Below, in pieces: positions 1 through 7,663 of a DNA stretch of 64,000 bases. Location of the stretch: positions 248,001 to 312,000 of the forward strand of contig NZ_PTIX01000009.1 in the NCBI RefSeq assembly GCF_002934265.1, in the 5' to 3' direction. Numbering within the stretch: the stretch's first letter is position 1; the number at the start of each line of letters is the position of its first letter. The position numbers were made by a program, and so were the translations under genes. The notes under the pieces were generated by a model, which did not search any database, had not been told where the DNA came from, and saw only the letters and a list, made by a program, of their open reading frames with translations. This stretch comes from Actinokineospora auranticolor (lineage in GTDB: Bacteria; Actinomycetota; Actinomycetes; Mycobacteriales; Pseudonocardiaceae).

Positions 1-8
1 CGATCGCG

Positions 9-1192
9 TTAACTCACTGCCTTCACCGCGAAGCTATTGCCACACCGTGCGACGATCTTGTTCTCCCTGTGCACACTCGGCCGCCGGAGGTGTCGGTTTC
101 ACTGCCCTAAGGGGAGCCCCGACGGGGCGAGATCCCCGCCACGGCACCGATCCCGCCGCGTACGGGTGCTTCCTTACGGCGCCACGGGTGCACCGCTTGG
201 TACACGCAGAGCATCGCCCACAGCTCCTGCGCCACCCCGTGGGGGTCCTGGGAGCGCAGCGCGACCGGGCCCGCCTCCAGCGACTCGAACAGCGCCTCGA
301 ACCGCCAGCGGGTGCGGTGCAACGCGGCCAGCTCGGTCGCGGGCGCCTGGTCCGGGTCCAGCAGCGTGGTGACCAATACCGCGTCGGGCACCTGGACCAC
401 GCGCACCGCCAGCGAGCCGCCGACGGGGTCGCCGTCGGGCAGCAGCCGGGACAGGTAGGTGCCGTCGGGCAGGGTGTGCAGCCGCGGCAGCGCCACCGGG
501 ACCCGGGCCCGCCACAGCAGGTCCGCGCCGCGGTCGGCGGCGGCCCGCCAGAGCCGGTGCCCACCGACCACCCGGTGCGAGACCACGAGCGTGCCCGGAC
601 CGAGCGTGTCGAGCACCAGCGGCGCGAGCTCGTCGCGGTGCGAGCCGACGGCGACGTCGAGCAGCGAGCCGGTGTCGTGCCCGGCCAGCACCGAGACCCG
701 CACCGTGGGGTGGGCGAACGCGGCCAGGTTCGCCGCGGTGTCGGGGATGTCGACCGCGCCGCCGTCGAGGGTGCACACCCGCATGCCGCGCCAGCGCGCG
801 GTGTCCACGCGGTCGGCGGCGGCGCGGCGCTGGAACAGCCTGCGCATCACCTCCGGCCCCAACCGCTTGCGGGCCTTGGTGATCGAACCGGTGCTGGGCG
901 CCGACCGGGTCCCGGTCGCCACGCCCGCCCACCGCATGCCCGCGGTCAACCGGGCCAGCACGGCGTCGTAGCCCGCGCCGCCGAAGAGCCATAAGGCGAG
1001 GGTGAAGTAGACCATTGTGCGCGCGGGCAGCGCCCGCGACCGCTGCTCGCGCGCCCCCGCCGCGTCGATCGCGGCGTCGACCTCCTCCGGGGGGAAGGCC
1101 CTGATCAGCATCCCGATCGCCACCCGGTCGGACAAACGGTCCCGCGACGCCTTCGTCGCCCGTGTAATTCCGCCCACAGAAGGACCTTTCAC
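9..1192 (-). pseudogene. IS4-family transposase remnant
   Basis: The frame running from a GTG near 1192 down to 107 has an IS4-type N-terminal domain (FPPEEVDAAI, LPARTMVYFTLALWLF) followed by a DDE core with the first Asp in VCTLDGGAVDIPDT and the third-acid region at RWRFEALFE. The stretch that normally reads ADRxF just before the LWRxA motif reads VVSHRVVGGHRLWR here, so the second catalytic Asp is missing. After VYQAVHP the frame enters unrelated arginine-rich sequence; a plausible transposase tail (GNSFAVK then stop) sits at 9-60 in another frame. This indicates internal deletion or frameshift plus catalytic loss. I could not identify matching terminal inverted repeats. Confidence 0.8.
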
Positions 1193-1414
1193 CCGATGCC
1201 AACTTAAGGAAGTAACGCCTTGTCGATCTTGTCGACGAGTGCGGCGACATGAATAGCATCGGGAGCCGGGCACGCGCCAGAGGCCCCGGACCGCCAGACA
1301 ATTCTCAGAAGACCTACCCTCGGAATCCCCCGGCCGTCGAGCGCGGGCCGGGCGACGTTTTCCCCTACACCCATTCGGCGGGTAAAGCACGCCGCCGAGA
1401 AGGAGTGATCCGAG

Positions 1415-1807
1415 ATGTCGGCAAAGAGACTCGCCACCGCCGCCGCCTGCGCGGTGGCCGCCGCGCTGGTACCCGCGACCGCCGCCCAGGCAAGCACCGC
1501 ACCGGTGCGCGGGGCGCTGCTGCTGACCGTCACCACCGCCGACGGGCGCAGCGACGTGGCGTACCTGGAGTGCGCTCCCGACCGCGGCACGCACGCGCAC
1601 CCGACGGCGGCGTGCGCGGCGCTGTCGCAGGTGAACGGGGATGTGGCCCAGCTGCCGGGCAACCCGGGGCAGCTGTGCACTTTGGAGTACGCGCCGGCGC
1701 GGGCGACCGTGCACGGCCTCTGGGGCCCGCGGTTCGTGCGCTACCAGCAGACCCACCCCAACCGCTGCGCGCTGGCCGCGGCGACCGGACCGGTGTTCGA
1801 CCTGTAG
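1415..1807 (+). CDS. Subtilisin-inhibitor-like (SSI) secreted protease inhibitor
   Basis: 130 aa with a clear Sec signal peptide (MSAKRLATAAACAVAAALV... AQAS, cleavage near residue 27) followed by an SSI-type domain of about 100 aa. Four cysteines are placed as in the Streptomyces subtilisin inhibitor family. The reactive loop reads C-T-L-E-Y-A-P where SSI has C-P-M-V-Y-D-P, so the inferred P1 residue is Leu, which suits subtilisin/chymotrypsin-like targets. The protein ends in PVFDL, resembling the family's conserved C-terminus. A strong ribosome binding site AAGGAG lies at 1400-1405, nine bases upstream of the ATG. It is expected to act outside the cell, controlling the host's own proteases. 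It stands alone, with the transposase remnant upstream on the other strand. Confidence 0.9.
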   Translation: MSAKRLATAAACAVAAALVPATAAQASTAPVRGALLLTVTTADGRSDVAYLECAPDRGTHAHPTAACAALSQVNGDVAQLPGNPGQLCTLEYAPARATVHGLWGPRFVRYQQTHPNRCALAAATGPVFDL

Positions 1808-2279
1808 GTACGGCACCGGGCCGCGCGCACCCGGTCCGGCCGAGGCCTTGGCACACCGATGAGTAGTTCACGGTCACTTCCACTAACCGTCACATCAATC
1901 ACCTTATCGGGTGTCGCCACATGGAATGACACCGCGTAGGAAATGCGGTATCGGCGAACGCGCGCATTTGCCAGTCGAGTCCGTGTTCGCCATCACGGCG
2001 CCCGGGTTCCCGGCGTTTGGCGGTGGCCGCGGGTTCCCTCCCGCGCGGATCGTTGTCGTTGCCGGTCGCGCCGCGGATCGAGTCGGTTCGCACTGCGGTT
2101 CGCCGCGCGTTCGACGCGGTACCGCCGGTCGGTTCCACCCTGCGGCGCCACGGCGGGCGGGGAGTCGGGGACCGTCCGCCGACGCGATCCGCACCGCCCG
2201 CCCGGTCCCCACCGGTGCCCGCGGCGAACCGTCACACCGTTCCCGATCGCGGGATGGCCCGAACGAGTGAGGAAGGGTG
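1808..2279 (+). other. Intergenic region without a convincing gene
   Basis: About 470 bp between the SSI gene and the NO synthase gene. Open frames here are arginine/proline-rich on both strands and look like spurious high-GC frames. The promoter of the downstream gene should be here but I see no confident -35/-10 pair. GAGG at 2269-2272 is the ribosome binding site for the GTG at 2280. Confidence 0.5.
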
Positions 2280-3626
2280 GTGTTACAGCGCGTGCCTGTT
2301 AGGTTCTCGCGGGTGACCGGACAGATCTGGACGCTGCCCCGCGCGCTCGACCGGCCCACGACCCCCTCCCCCGGGGTGGCCGACCCCGACGAGGCAGCCG
2401 AGTTCCTCGAGCTCTTCCACGCCGAGCACCCCGACGCGGGCCCCGCGGCGCCGCGCGTGGCGTGGGCGCGGGCCGAGATCGAGCTGACCGGCACCTACCA
2501 GCACACCAGCGCCGAGCTGGCCTTCGGCGCCCGGGTCGCCTGGCGCAACAGCGCGCGCTGCATCGGGCGGCTGTACTGGCAGTCGCTGCGGGTGCGCGAC
2601 CTGCGCGCCGTGCACACCGCCGCCGCGGTGGCCGACCAGTGCGCGCGGCACCTGCGGCTGGCGGGCAACGACGGCCGGATCCGGCCGATGATCACCGTGT
2701 TCGCCCCGGACGCGCCGGGGCGGCCGGGGCCGCGGATCTGGAACGAGCAGCTGATCCGGTACGCGGGCTACGCCGACGGCCCGGACGGCCGCGTGCTCGG
2801 CGACCCGCGCTACACCGGGTTCACCGCGGCGCTGCGGGAGCTGGGCTGGCGCCCGCCCGCGCGCCGGTCGCCGTTCGACGTGCTGCCGCTGGTGGTGTCC
2901 GCGCCCGGCGAGCCGCCCCGGTTGTTCGACCTGCCGCCGGACGCGGTGCTGGAGGTGCCGCTGCGCCACCCCGACCACCCGTGGTTCGCCGAGCTGGACC
3001 TGCGCTGGCACGCGGTGCCCGCGATCAGCTCGATGCGGCTGCGGATCGGCGGCGTGGACTACCCGGCGGCCCCGTTCAACGGCTGGTACCTGGGCACCGA
3101 GATCGGCGCCCGCAACCTCGCCGACCACGACCGCTACGACCTGCTGCCGGTCGTGGCCCGCGGCCTCGGCCTGGACACCTCGCGCGCGGCGTCGCTGTGG
3201 CGGGACCGGGCGCTGGTGGAGCTGAACGTGGCGGTGCTGCACTCCTACGCCGCCGCCGGGGTCGCGATCAGCGACCACCACACCGAGTCCGAGCGCTTCC
3301 TCAAGCACGTCGAGCGGGAGGAGCGGGCGGGCAGGCGCTGCCCGGCGGACTGGAGCTGGATCGTGCCGCCGATGTCCGGCTCGCTCACCGGCGTGTTCCA
3401 CCGCTACTACGACACCGAACCGCTGCGGCCGGAGTTCATCAGCGACGACGACGCCGTGCGCACCGCGCTGCACGGCACGCCGCCGCCGCTGCCCGGCGGG
3501 GCCGGGTCGGCCCCGCCGGTGTGGTCGTTCCTGCGCGGCGCGGGCACGGCCACCGAGCCCGCCGTGCCCGCGGCCCGGTACCCGGACCGGGTCCCGGATC
3601 AGTCGAAGGGCACCCAGTCCAGCTGA
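2280..3626 (+). CDS. nos: Bacterial nitric oxide synthase, oxygenase domain
   Basis: 448 aa oxygenase-only NO synthase, which oxidises L-arginine to citrulline and NO using heme, a pterin and electrons from separate reductases. The heme-thiolate Cys lies in VAWRNSARCIGRLYW (about residues 95-110), and the substrate-binding Glu lies in the conserved FNGWYLGTEIGARNL. The late SDHHTESERFLKH and CPADWSWIVPPMSGS segments are also typical. No reductase domain is fused, as usual in bacteria. I chose the GTG at 2280 because GAGG is spaced 7 nt from it; this makes the second codon TTA, a rare leucine codon in such genomes. A GTG at 2313 is an alternative that would exclude the TTA. The 3' end overlaps the convergent beta-propeller gene by 28 bp. 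Confidence 0.93.
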   Translation: MLQRVPVRFSRVTGQIWTLPRALDRPTTPSPGVADPDEAAEFLELFHAEHPDAGPAAPRVAWARAEIELTGTYQHTSAELAFGARVAWRNSARCIGRLYWQSLRVRDLRAVHTAAAVADQCARHLRLAGNDGRIRPMITVFAPDAPGRPGPRIWNEQLIRYAGYADGPDGRVLGDPRYTGFTAALRELGWRPPARRSPFDVLPLVVSAPGEPPRLFDLPPDAVLEVPLRHPDHPWFAELDLRWHAVPAISSMRLRIGGVDYPAAPFNGWYLGTEIGARNLADHDRYDLLPVVARGLGLDTSRAASLWRDRALVELNVAVLHSYAAAGVAISDHHTESERFLKHVEREERAGRRCPADWSWIVPPMSGSLTGVFHRYYDTEPLRPEFISDDDAVRTALHGTPPPLPGGAGSAPPVWSFLRGAGTATEPAVPAARYPDRVPDQSKGTQSS

Positions 3627-5650
3627 CCGAGGTCGTCGAGCCGGGAGACGAGCGTGCCCGCGGGCGAGATCGTCCACAGCGCGTCGCCCGCGACCAGTGA
3701 CCGCCGCACCTGCGTCGGGCCGTAGTGGCCGACCGGGTGCTTGAGGCTCCCGACCTGGGTGATGGCGTCGCGGGTGACCTTGAGGCCGAGCACGGTGCTC
3801 GCGCCGTCGCGGTTGTTGACCGGGATGACGAGCAGTTCCCGCTCGGCCCAGTAGAGGAAGGCGTGCGGGTCGAACTCGGCGTCGGAGGTGGCGCCGGGCA
3901 GGCGCACCTGGCCGATCCGGCGGGCCTCGGCGCCGGAGGTGTCGAACAGCGAGACCTGCAGGCCCGTGACCCGGCCGCGCTCGTCGGCCTCCTGGCCGAT
4001 GCCCAGGAGCCGGTCGGGGGCGAGCGGGTGCAGGTAGGCGGAGTAGCCGGTGATCTTGAGCGCGCCGGTGACCTTCGGGTTCGCCGGGTCGGCCAGGTCG
4101 AGGGTGTAGAGCGGGTCGGTCTGGCGGAAGGTCACCACGTAGGCGGTGGTGCCCGCGTAGCGCACGGAGTGGATGCGCTCGCCCTTGCCGAGCCCGGCGA
4201 CGCGGCCGACCGTGGCGAGGGTGTCGCCCTGCCTGCTCAGCACGCTCACCGCGCTCTCCGAGTCCGGCTTGCGGCCGCCGCGCGGCCGGACGTCGCCGGT
4301 CGTGGTGGCGACGCGCAGGTTCCCGTTGTACTCGGAGAGGGCGTACTGGTTGATCAGCGTGCCGTCGACCGCGCCCGAGGCGGTGTAGACGGGTTTGCCG
4401 GGTGCGGTGATGTCGAAGGCGTGGATCTCGGTGTCCACGCCGGTGGGCAGGTCCTGGGGGGTGCTCTCGGACCGGGCGACGCGGTCGTCGGCGATGTAGA
4501 GGGAGCGGTCGGTGCCGTAGACGGTGTCGCCGTCGGCCGCCACCGCGACGGGGTCGCCCTGGTCGAGCGGGGTGAGCATGGTGAAGGTGAGCACGGTGAG
4601 CATGGCCGTGCCGGTGTAGCCCGAGGGCCTGCGGACCGCGGCGCACTCGACGAGCCTGCCGGAGTCCTCTTTCTTGTCGGAGTACAGCTCGTAGTGGGGC
4701 AGCCAGGCGTCGAGGGGCGCCTTGTCGATGATGTCGCGGTTGTGCGCGATGGCCTCGTCCGCGGTGCCGCCGGTGTTGCCGAAGTTGATGCGCGGGGTGG
4801 AGCGGACGACGAGCCGGGCGACGGCGCCGACCTGGCGGCCGTCGAGGTAGGTGCCGTCGACGTCGAGCCTGCCCGCGATCTCGCCGGAGCCCGCGAGGTC
4901 GACGGCCAGGAAGCTGGTGCCGGGGTTCGGGTTCGGGTAGGAGTCCGACGGCGGGACGGCTTCCGGGGTGGTGGGCGGGGCGGGCTTGCGCTTGCCCGTC
5001 GGGGGGACCTGCGTGGGGACTTGTTGGGGGACGTCCTGCCGGTAGGAGCGCGGGACGACGACGAGGGCGCGGTCGCCGTGCAGGAGCATGGCGGTCGGGT
5101 AGCCGGGGAGTTGGACGGTCGAGGTGACCCGGTGGGTCTCGACGTCGACCACGCGCAGGGACGTGTCGGTGATGGTGACGACGCGCCTGCCGTCGGTCTT
5201 GACGATGTCCGGCTCGTCCGCGGACTTCTCGTGGTTGTTGGTGGTGGAGTGGTCGGGGGCGGGGGCGCTCTTCGCGACGGCGCCGCCCTCCTGGGGTACC
5301 TGTTGCCGGGGCGCGCCCGCGCCGCTGTCCTCGGCGGCGCCGGTGGCCAGCGGGACGCCGTCGATGGTGTCGAAGCCCCAGGGTTTGACCTGGTCCTTCG
5401 CCGCGCGCTTGAGGTCGGCCTCGGCGGTGGCGCAGTCGTCGTAGGCGACGAGGCGGACCGCCCTGGAGCGGTCTTGTGTGGTTCCACCCCCAAAGAAGGT
5501 TTTTGTCGAACTGGTGTCGGAGGTTGTCGGATCACCACCGACCGCCAAATAGGCGCCTGCCGCCACCCCCGACCCGACTAGCAGGACAGCCATCACGGTG
5601 ACCCCCAGTCGGGCACCGACTCTCGGGAATCCGTGTCTTCCACCGCTCAT
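3599..5650 (-). CDS. Membrane-anchored beta-propeller domain protein
   Basis: 683 aa. A hydrophobic segment at residues 16-38 (VTVMAVLLVGSGVAAGAYLAV) acts as signal anchor; the rest is predicted extracytoplasmic. The sequence from about residue 130 matches the beta-propeller family of secreted actinobacterial and archaeal proteins (SADEPDIVKTDG, repeated HAFDI/LYTLDLADP/VSLFDTSG blades, and the DAEFDPHAFLYW segment near the end). A Pro/Lys-rich linker interrupts the first blades (around residues 205-235). Function is unknown; no catalytic motif is visible. The start is the ATG at 5650, just before the hydrophobic segment; longer in-frame starts give an unlikely N-terminus and I see no good ribosome binding site. 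Its last 28 bp overlap the nos gene tail to tail. Confidence 0.8.
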   Translation of the reverse strand: MSGGRHGFPRVGARLGVTVMAVLLVGSGVAAGAYLAVGGDPTTSDTSSTKTFFGGGTTQDRSRAVRLVAYDDCATAEADLKRAAKDQVKPWGFDTIDGVPLATGAAEDSGAGAPRQQVPQEGGAVAKSAPAPDHSTTNNHEKSADEPDIVKTDGRRVVTITDTSLRVVDVETHRVTSTVQLPGYPTAMLLHGDRALVVVPRSYRQDVPQQVPTQVPPTGKRKPAPPTTPEAVPPSDSYPNPNPGTSFLAVDLAGSGEIAGRLDVDGTYLDGRQVGAVARLVVRSTPRINFGNTGGTADEAIAHNRDIIDKAPLDAWLPHYELYSDKKEDSGRLVECAAVRRPSGYTGTAMLTVLTFTMLTPLDQGDPVAVAADGDTVYGTDRSLYIADDRVARSESTPQDLPTGVDTEIHAFDITAPGKPVYTASGAVDGTLINQYALSEYNGNLRVATTTGDVRPRGGRKPDSESAVSVLSRQGDTLATVGRVAGLGKGERIHSVRYAGTTAYVVTFRQTDPLYTLDLADPANPKVTGALKITGYSAYLHPLAPDRLLGIGQEADERGRVTGLQVSLFDTSGAEARRIGQVRLPGATSDAEFDPHAFLYWAERELLVIPVNNRDGASTVLGLKVTRDAITQVGSLKHPVGHYGPTQVRRSLVAGDALWTISPAGTLVSRLDDLGQLDWVPFD

Positions 5651-5710
5651 ACCCGGATGGACGTACCGGGACGGGGGATACGTTGCACTAGAGTAGGCAA
5701 CTGTCGGTGT

Positions 5711-5741
5711 TTGACAGTGTGCGGTGCGTGTCGATCTAGGT
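5711..5741 (+). promoter_or_regulatory. Candidate promoter for the HTH/RES pair
   Basis: TTGACA at 5711-5716 is followed after 16 nt by GATCTA (5733-5738) or 19 nt by CTAGGT. This is the only consensus -35 in the divergent spacer upstream of 5794. The match to -10 is weak. Confidence 0.35.
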
Positions 5742-5793
5742 GAGTTTTCCCACAAAGGCGCACGAACCCGCACATCCGGGCTACGCTAGGCGC

Positions 5794-6378
5794 ATGACAG
5801 TCGCGCTTGAGCACGTGCTCGCCAAGGCGGGCCTGCGGGTCGACCCGACCGAGTTCCTGGAACTGGTCGAGGAAGCGGCGCGCAGGTTGTCACCCGCCAA
5901 CCCCGATCCGGCGGACTACTTCTCCGCGGACCAGCGCGAGGCCCTGACCGACGTCGGCCTGGACCTGACGCCGCGGCGTCCCGACGAGGTGGACTCCCGC
6001 GCCCGCGCGGTGGCCGCCCAGGCGGTGCTGCGCGACTCGGCGCTGACCGTGGCCGCCGCCGCGGAGGCCGTGGGCGTGGACACCAGCCGCATCCGCCACC
6101 GCTTGGCCGCCGGTCGCCTGGCGGGCTGGAAGGACCGCGGCGGCTGGCGGCTGCCCGCGTGGCAGTTCGCGCCGTCGGGGGTGCTGCCGGGTCTGGAGGC
6201 GGTGCTGGCCGCCGTGCCGGACGACCAGCCCCCGCTCGTGGTCGCCGCGTTCATGACGACGCCGCAGCCGGACCTGCGCATCGACGAGGAGCCCGCCACC
6301 CCCCGGCAGTGGCTGCTCGCGGGCGGCTCCCCCACCCGCGTCGCCGCCCTGGCGTCGGCCCTGGGCACCCCGGCCTGA
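5794..6378 (+). CDS. HTH DNA-binding protein, probable antitoxin partner of RES protein
   Basis: 194 aa. The first ~80 residues are a helical region that ends in a conserved VDSRARAVAAQ stretch; residues ~85-125 (ALTVAAAAEAVGVDTSRIRHRLA then GWKDRGGWRLPAWQF) look like an excisionase/MerR-like helix-turn-helix with a wing. The C-terminal part carries a PRQWLLAGG motif that resembles antitoxin C-termini paired with RES proteins (compare Xre/MbcA and Rv2175c-like proteins; the relation is inference). It begins at the ATG at 5794 and is separated from the RES gene by 18 nt, so the two are probably cotranscribed and the product may bind both the promoter and the RES protein. Confidence 0.7.
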   Translation: MTVALEHVLAKAGLRVDPTEFLELVEEAARRLSPANPDPADYFSADQREALTDVGLDLTPRRPDEVDSRARAVAAQAVLRDSALTVAAAAEAVGVDTSRIRHRLAAGRLAGWKDRGGWRLPAWQFAPSGVLPGLEAVLAAVPDDQPPLVVAAFMTTPQPDLRIDEEPATPRQWLLAGGSPTRVAALASALGTPA

Positions 6379-6396
6379 GCGGGACCTGACCAGCAG

Positions 6397-7050
6397 ATGT
6401 CCCGGCTCCCCCAGCCGCCCGCCCCCGAAGACCTGAAACCGCTCCTGCGCGTGGACGAGGACGTCGTCGCGCTGCACAGCGGGACCCACCTGGTCCGCAT
6501 CTTCGCGGCGGCGGGCGCGCACCGCCAGCGCTGGAACTCGTTCCGCTACACGGGCCCACTCCCCCACGCCCGCTTCGACCCGCAACCCCTGGGCCCCGAC
6601 GCGGGCCCGGCGACGGCACCGGGTCACGGGGTGCTCTACTTCGGACTGAGCGTGCGGACGTGCGTCGCGGAGGTCTTCCAGCAGACCTCGGTGGTGGACC
6701 GAACCACGCGAAAGCCCCACCTGGTCGTCTTCCGCCCCCGCCGGACCTTGAGGTTGCTCGACCTCTGCGGCCTGTGGCCCACCAGGGCGGGCGCGTCGCA
6801 GGAGATGAACAGCGGCACCAAGACCACCACCCAGGCCTGGGCCCGCGCCATCCGCGAGGCCTACCCGGACCTGGACGGGGTGTGGTACCGGTCCTCAATG
6901 GACAGTGGGGAGCCCGCGGTCTGCCTGTGGGACCCGCCCGCCAGCGGCTCTTTACCACGGACGCCGGATGTGTTGCTACCGCTGGACTACCCTGGTCTGG
7001 ACCTCCCGTTGGCCCGAGTCTGCGAAGAACTCAACTACACCCTGCTCTAA
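6397..7050 (+). CDS. RES-domain protein, probable NAD+-degrading toxin
   Basis: 217 aa RES domain protein. The family is named for conserved Arg, Glu and Ser; here the Arg is in THLVRIF (about residue 33), the Glu in RTCVAEVFQQ (about residue 91), and the Ser is probably in VWYRSSMDSGEPAVCLWD. Characterised RES toxins such as MbcT and RES of Xre/RES systems consume NAD+. The tight spacing behind the HTH gene supports a toxin-antitoxin-like pair, though the antitoxin is not the usual Xre/DUF2384 type. Start ATG at 6397 has no strong ribosome binding site, consistent with translational coupling. Confidence 0.8.
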   Translation: MSRLPQPPAPEDLKPLLRVDEDVVALHSGTHLVRIFAAAGAHRQRWNSFRYTGPLPHARFDPQPLGPDAGPATAPGHGVLYFGLSVRTCVAEVFQQTSVVDRTTRKPHLVVFRPRRTLRLLDLCGLWPTRAGASQEMNSGTKTTTQAWARAIREAYPDLDGVWYRSSMDSGEPAVCLWDPPASGSLPRTPDVLLPLDYPGLDLPLARVCEELNYTLL

Positions 7051-7244
7051 CACCACACTTCGCACGGATTCCATACACCACCCAAAATCCACCCCAACGC
7101 ACCGCGGCAACACCGCACCCACCTCGAAATCGCCGCCTGAATCCCCCAGCCCCACCCAACCCAACGCGGCTGTACCGGACCCACCCCGTAACCGCCGCAG
7201 AATCCCAGCCCACCACCTGACGCGACGCGCCCCCGTCATACGCC

Positions 7245-7384
7245 TTGATTGGGTGGACTTGCTTTGCGTGGGGGGACGAACCTGCCAAGCTTCCCCTGCG
7301 GGTGGGGTGGGCTTGCCCCTCCCCACCGCTCTTCCCCACCGCAGGTCCGTAGGGGCCCCGCGCAAAGCAAGTTCACTCAATCGA
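7245..7384. repeat. 140-bp imperfect inverted repeat (24-bp arms)
   Basis: Arm 7245-7268 (TTGATTGGGTGGACTTGC...) and arm 7361-7384 (CGCAAAGCAAGTTCACTC...) are inverted copies with about 20 of 24 positions matching. The C-rich and G-rich centre (7290-7350) can also pair. It could be a MITE-like or structured RNA element. The right arm is also the beginning of the dispersed repeat at 7367-7550. Confidence 0.6.
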
Positions 7385-7550
7385 GGCCGCGCATCTTTTC
7401 CGCGAACAGCCGGACCGATCAACCCAACCACGCCGCCAACCGGCACCCCGCGGGCCACAAGATGATCAACGCACGCCTCCGGCCCCCGGTATCCATTCTA
7501 AAGGGAAGGACCGACAGTTCCGGGCAGAGATGATCATGCCTGTGGACAAC
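7367..7550 (+). repeat. Dispersed intergenic repeat, copy A
   Basis: This stretch aligns in inverse orientation with 29282-29443. Shared blocks in order are GCAAGTyCACyC.ATCG, ATGATCAACG, GCCTCCGGCCCCC, ATTCTA, GACAG, GATGATC.TG and CTGTGGACAAC. It fills most of the 613-bp gap (7051-7663) between the convergent RES and S9 peptidase genes; I see no gene in that gap. Confidence 0.7.
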
Positions 7551-7663
7551 CCGCCCGAGGGGCAGCGGCTCGACCGGATTCGGTTCGCAGCCGGTGGGCG
7601 AACGCCCTCGCCCACCGGCTGCGAACGGCCCGAGGTCCTACGCCGCCCCCGGGCCGCACCTGT

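Noticed and set aside
1190-1212. CCCGATGCCAACTTAAGG as the terminal inverted repeat of the IS4 remnant, matching the MITE end
   Set aside because: Similar in sequence to AATGCCACTAACTTA but oriented away from what the end of this transposase would require, and the three central bases are missing.
3725-5581. 618-codon plus-strand frame opposite the beta-propeller gene
   Set aside because: Val/Gly/Asp-rich shadow of the minus-strand gene, no recognisable domain; the same holds for long plus-strand frames opposite 7664-9589, 25874-27814 and 61275-63656.
7031-7533. Short frames on both strands in the gap after the RES gene
   Set aside because: They lie over the inverted and dispersed repeats and have no coding-like composition or RBS.
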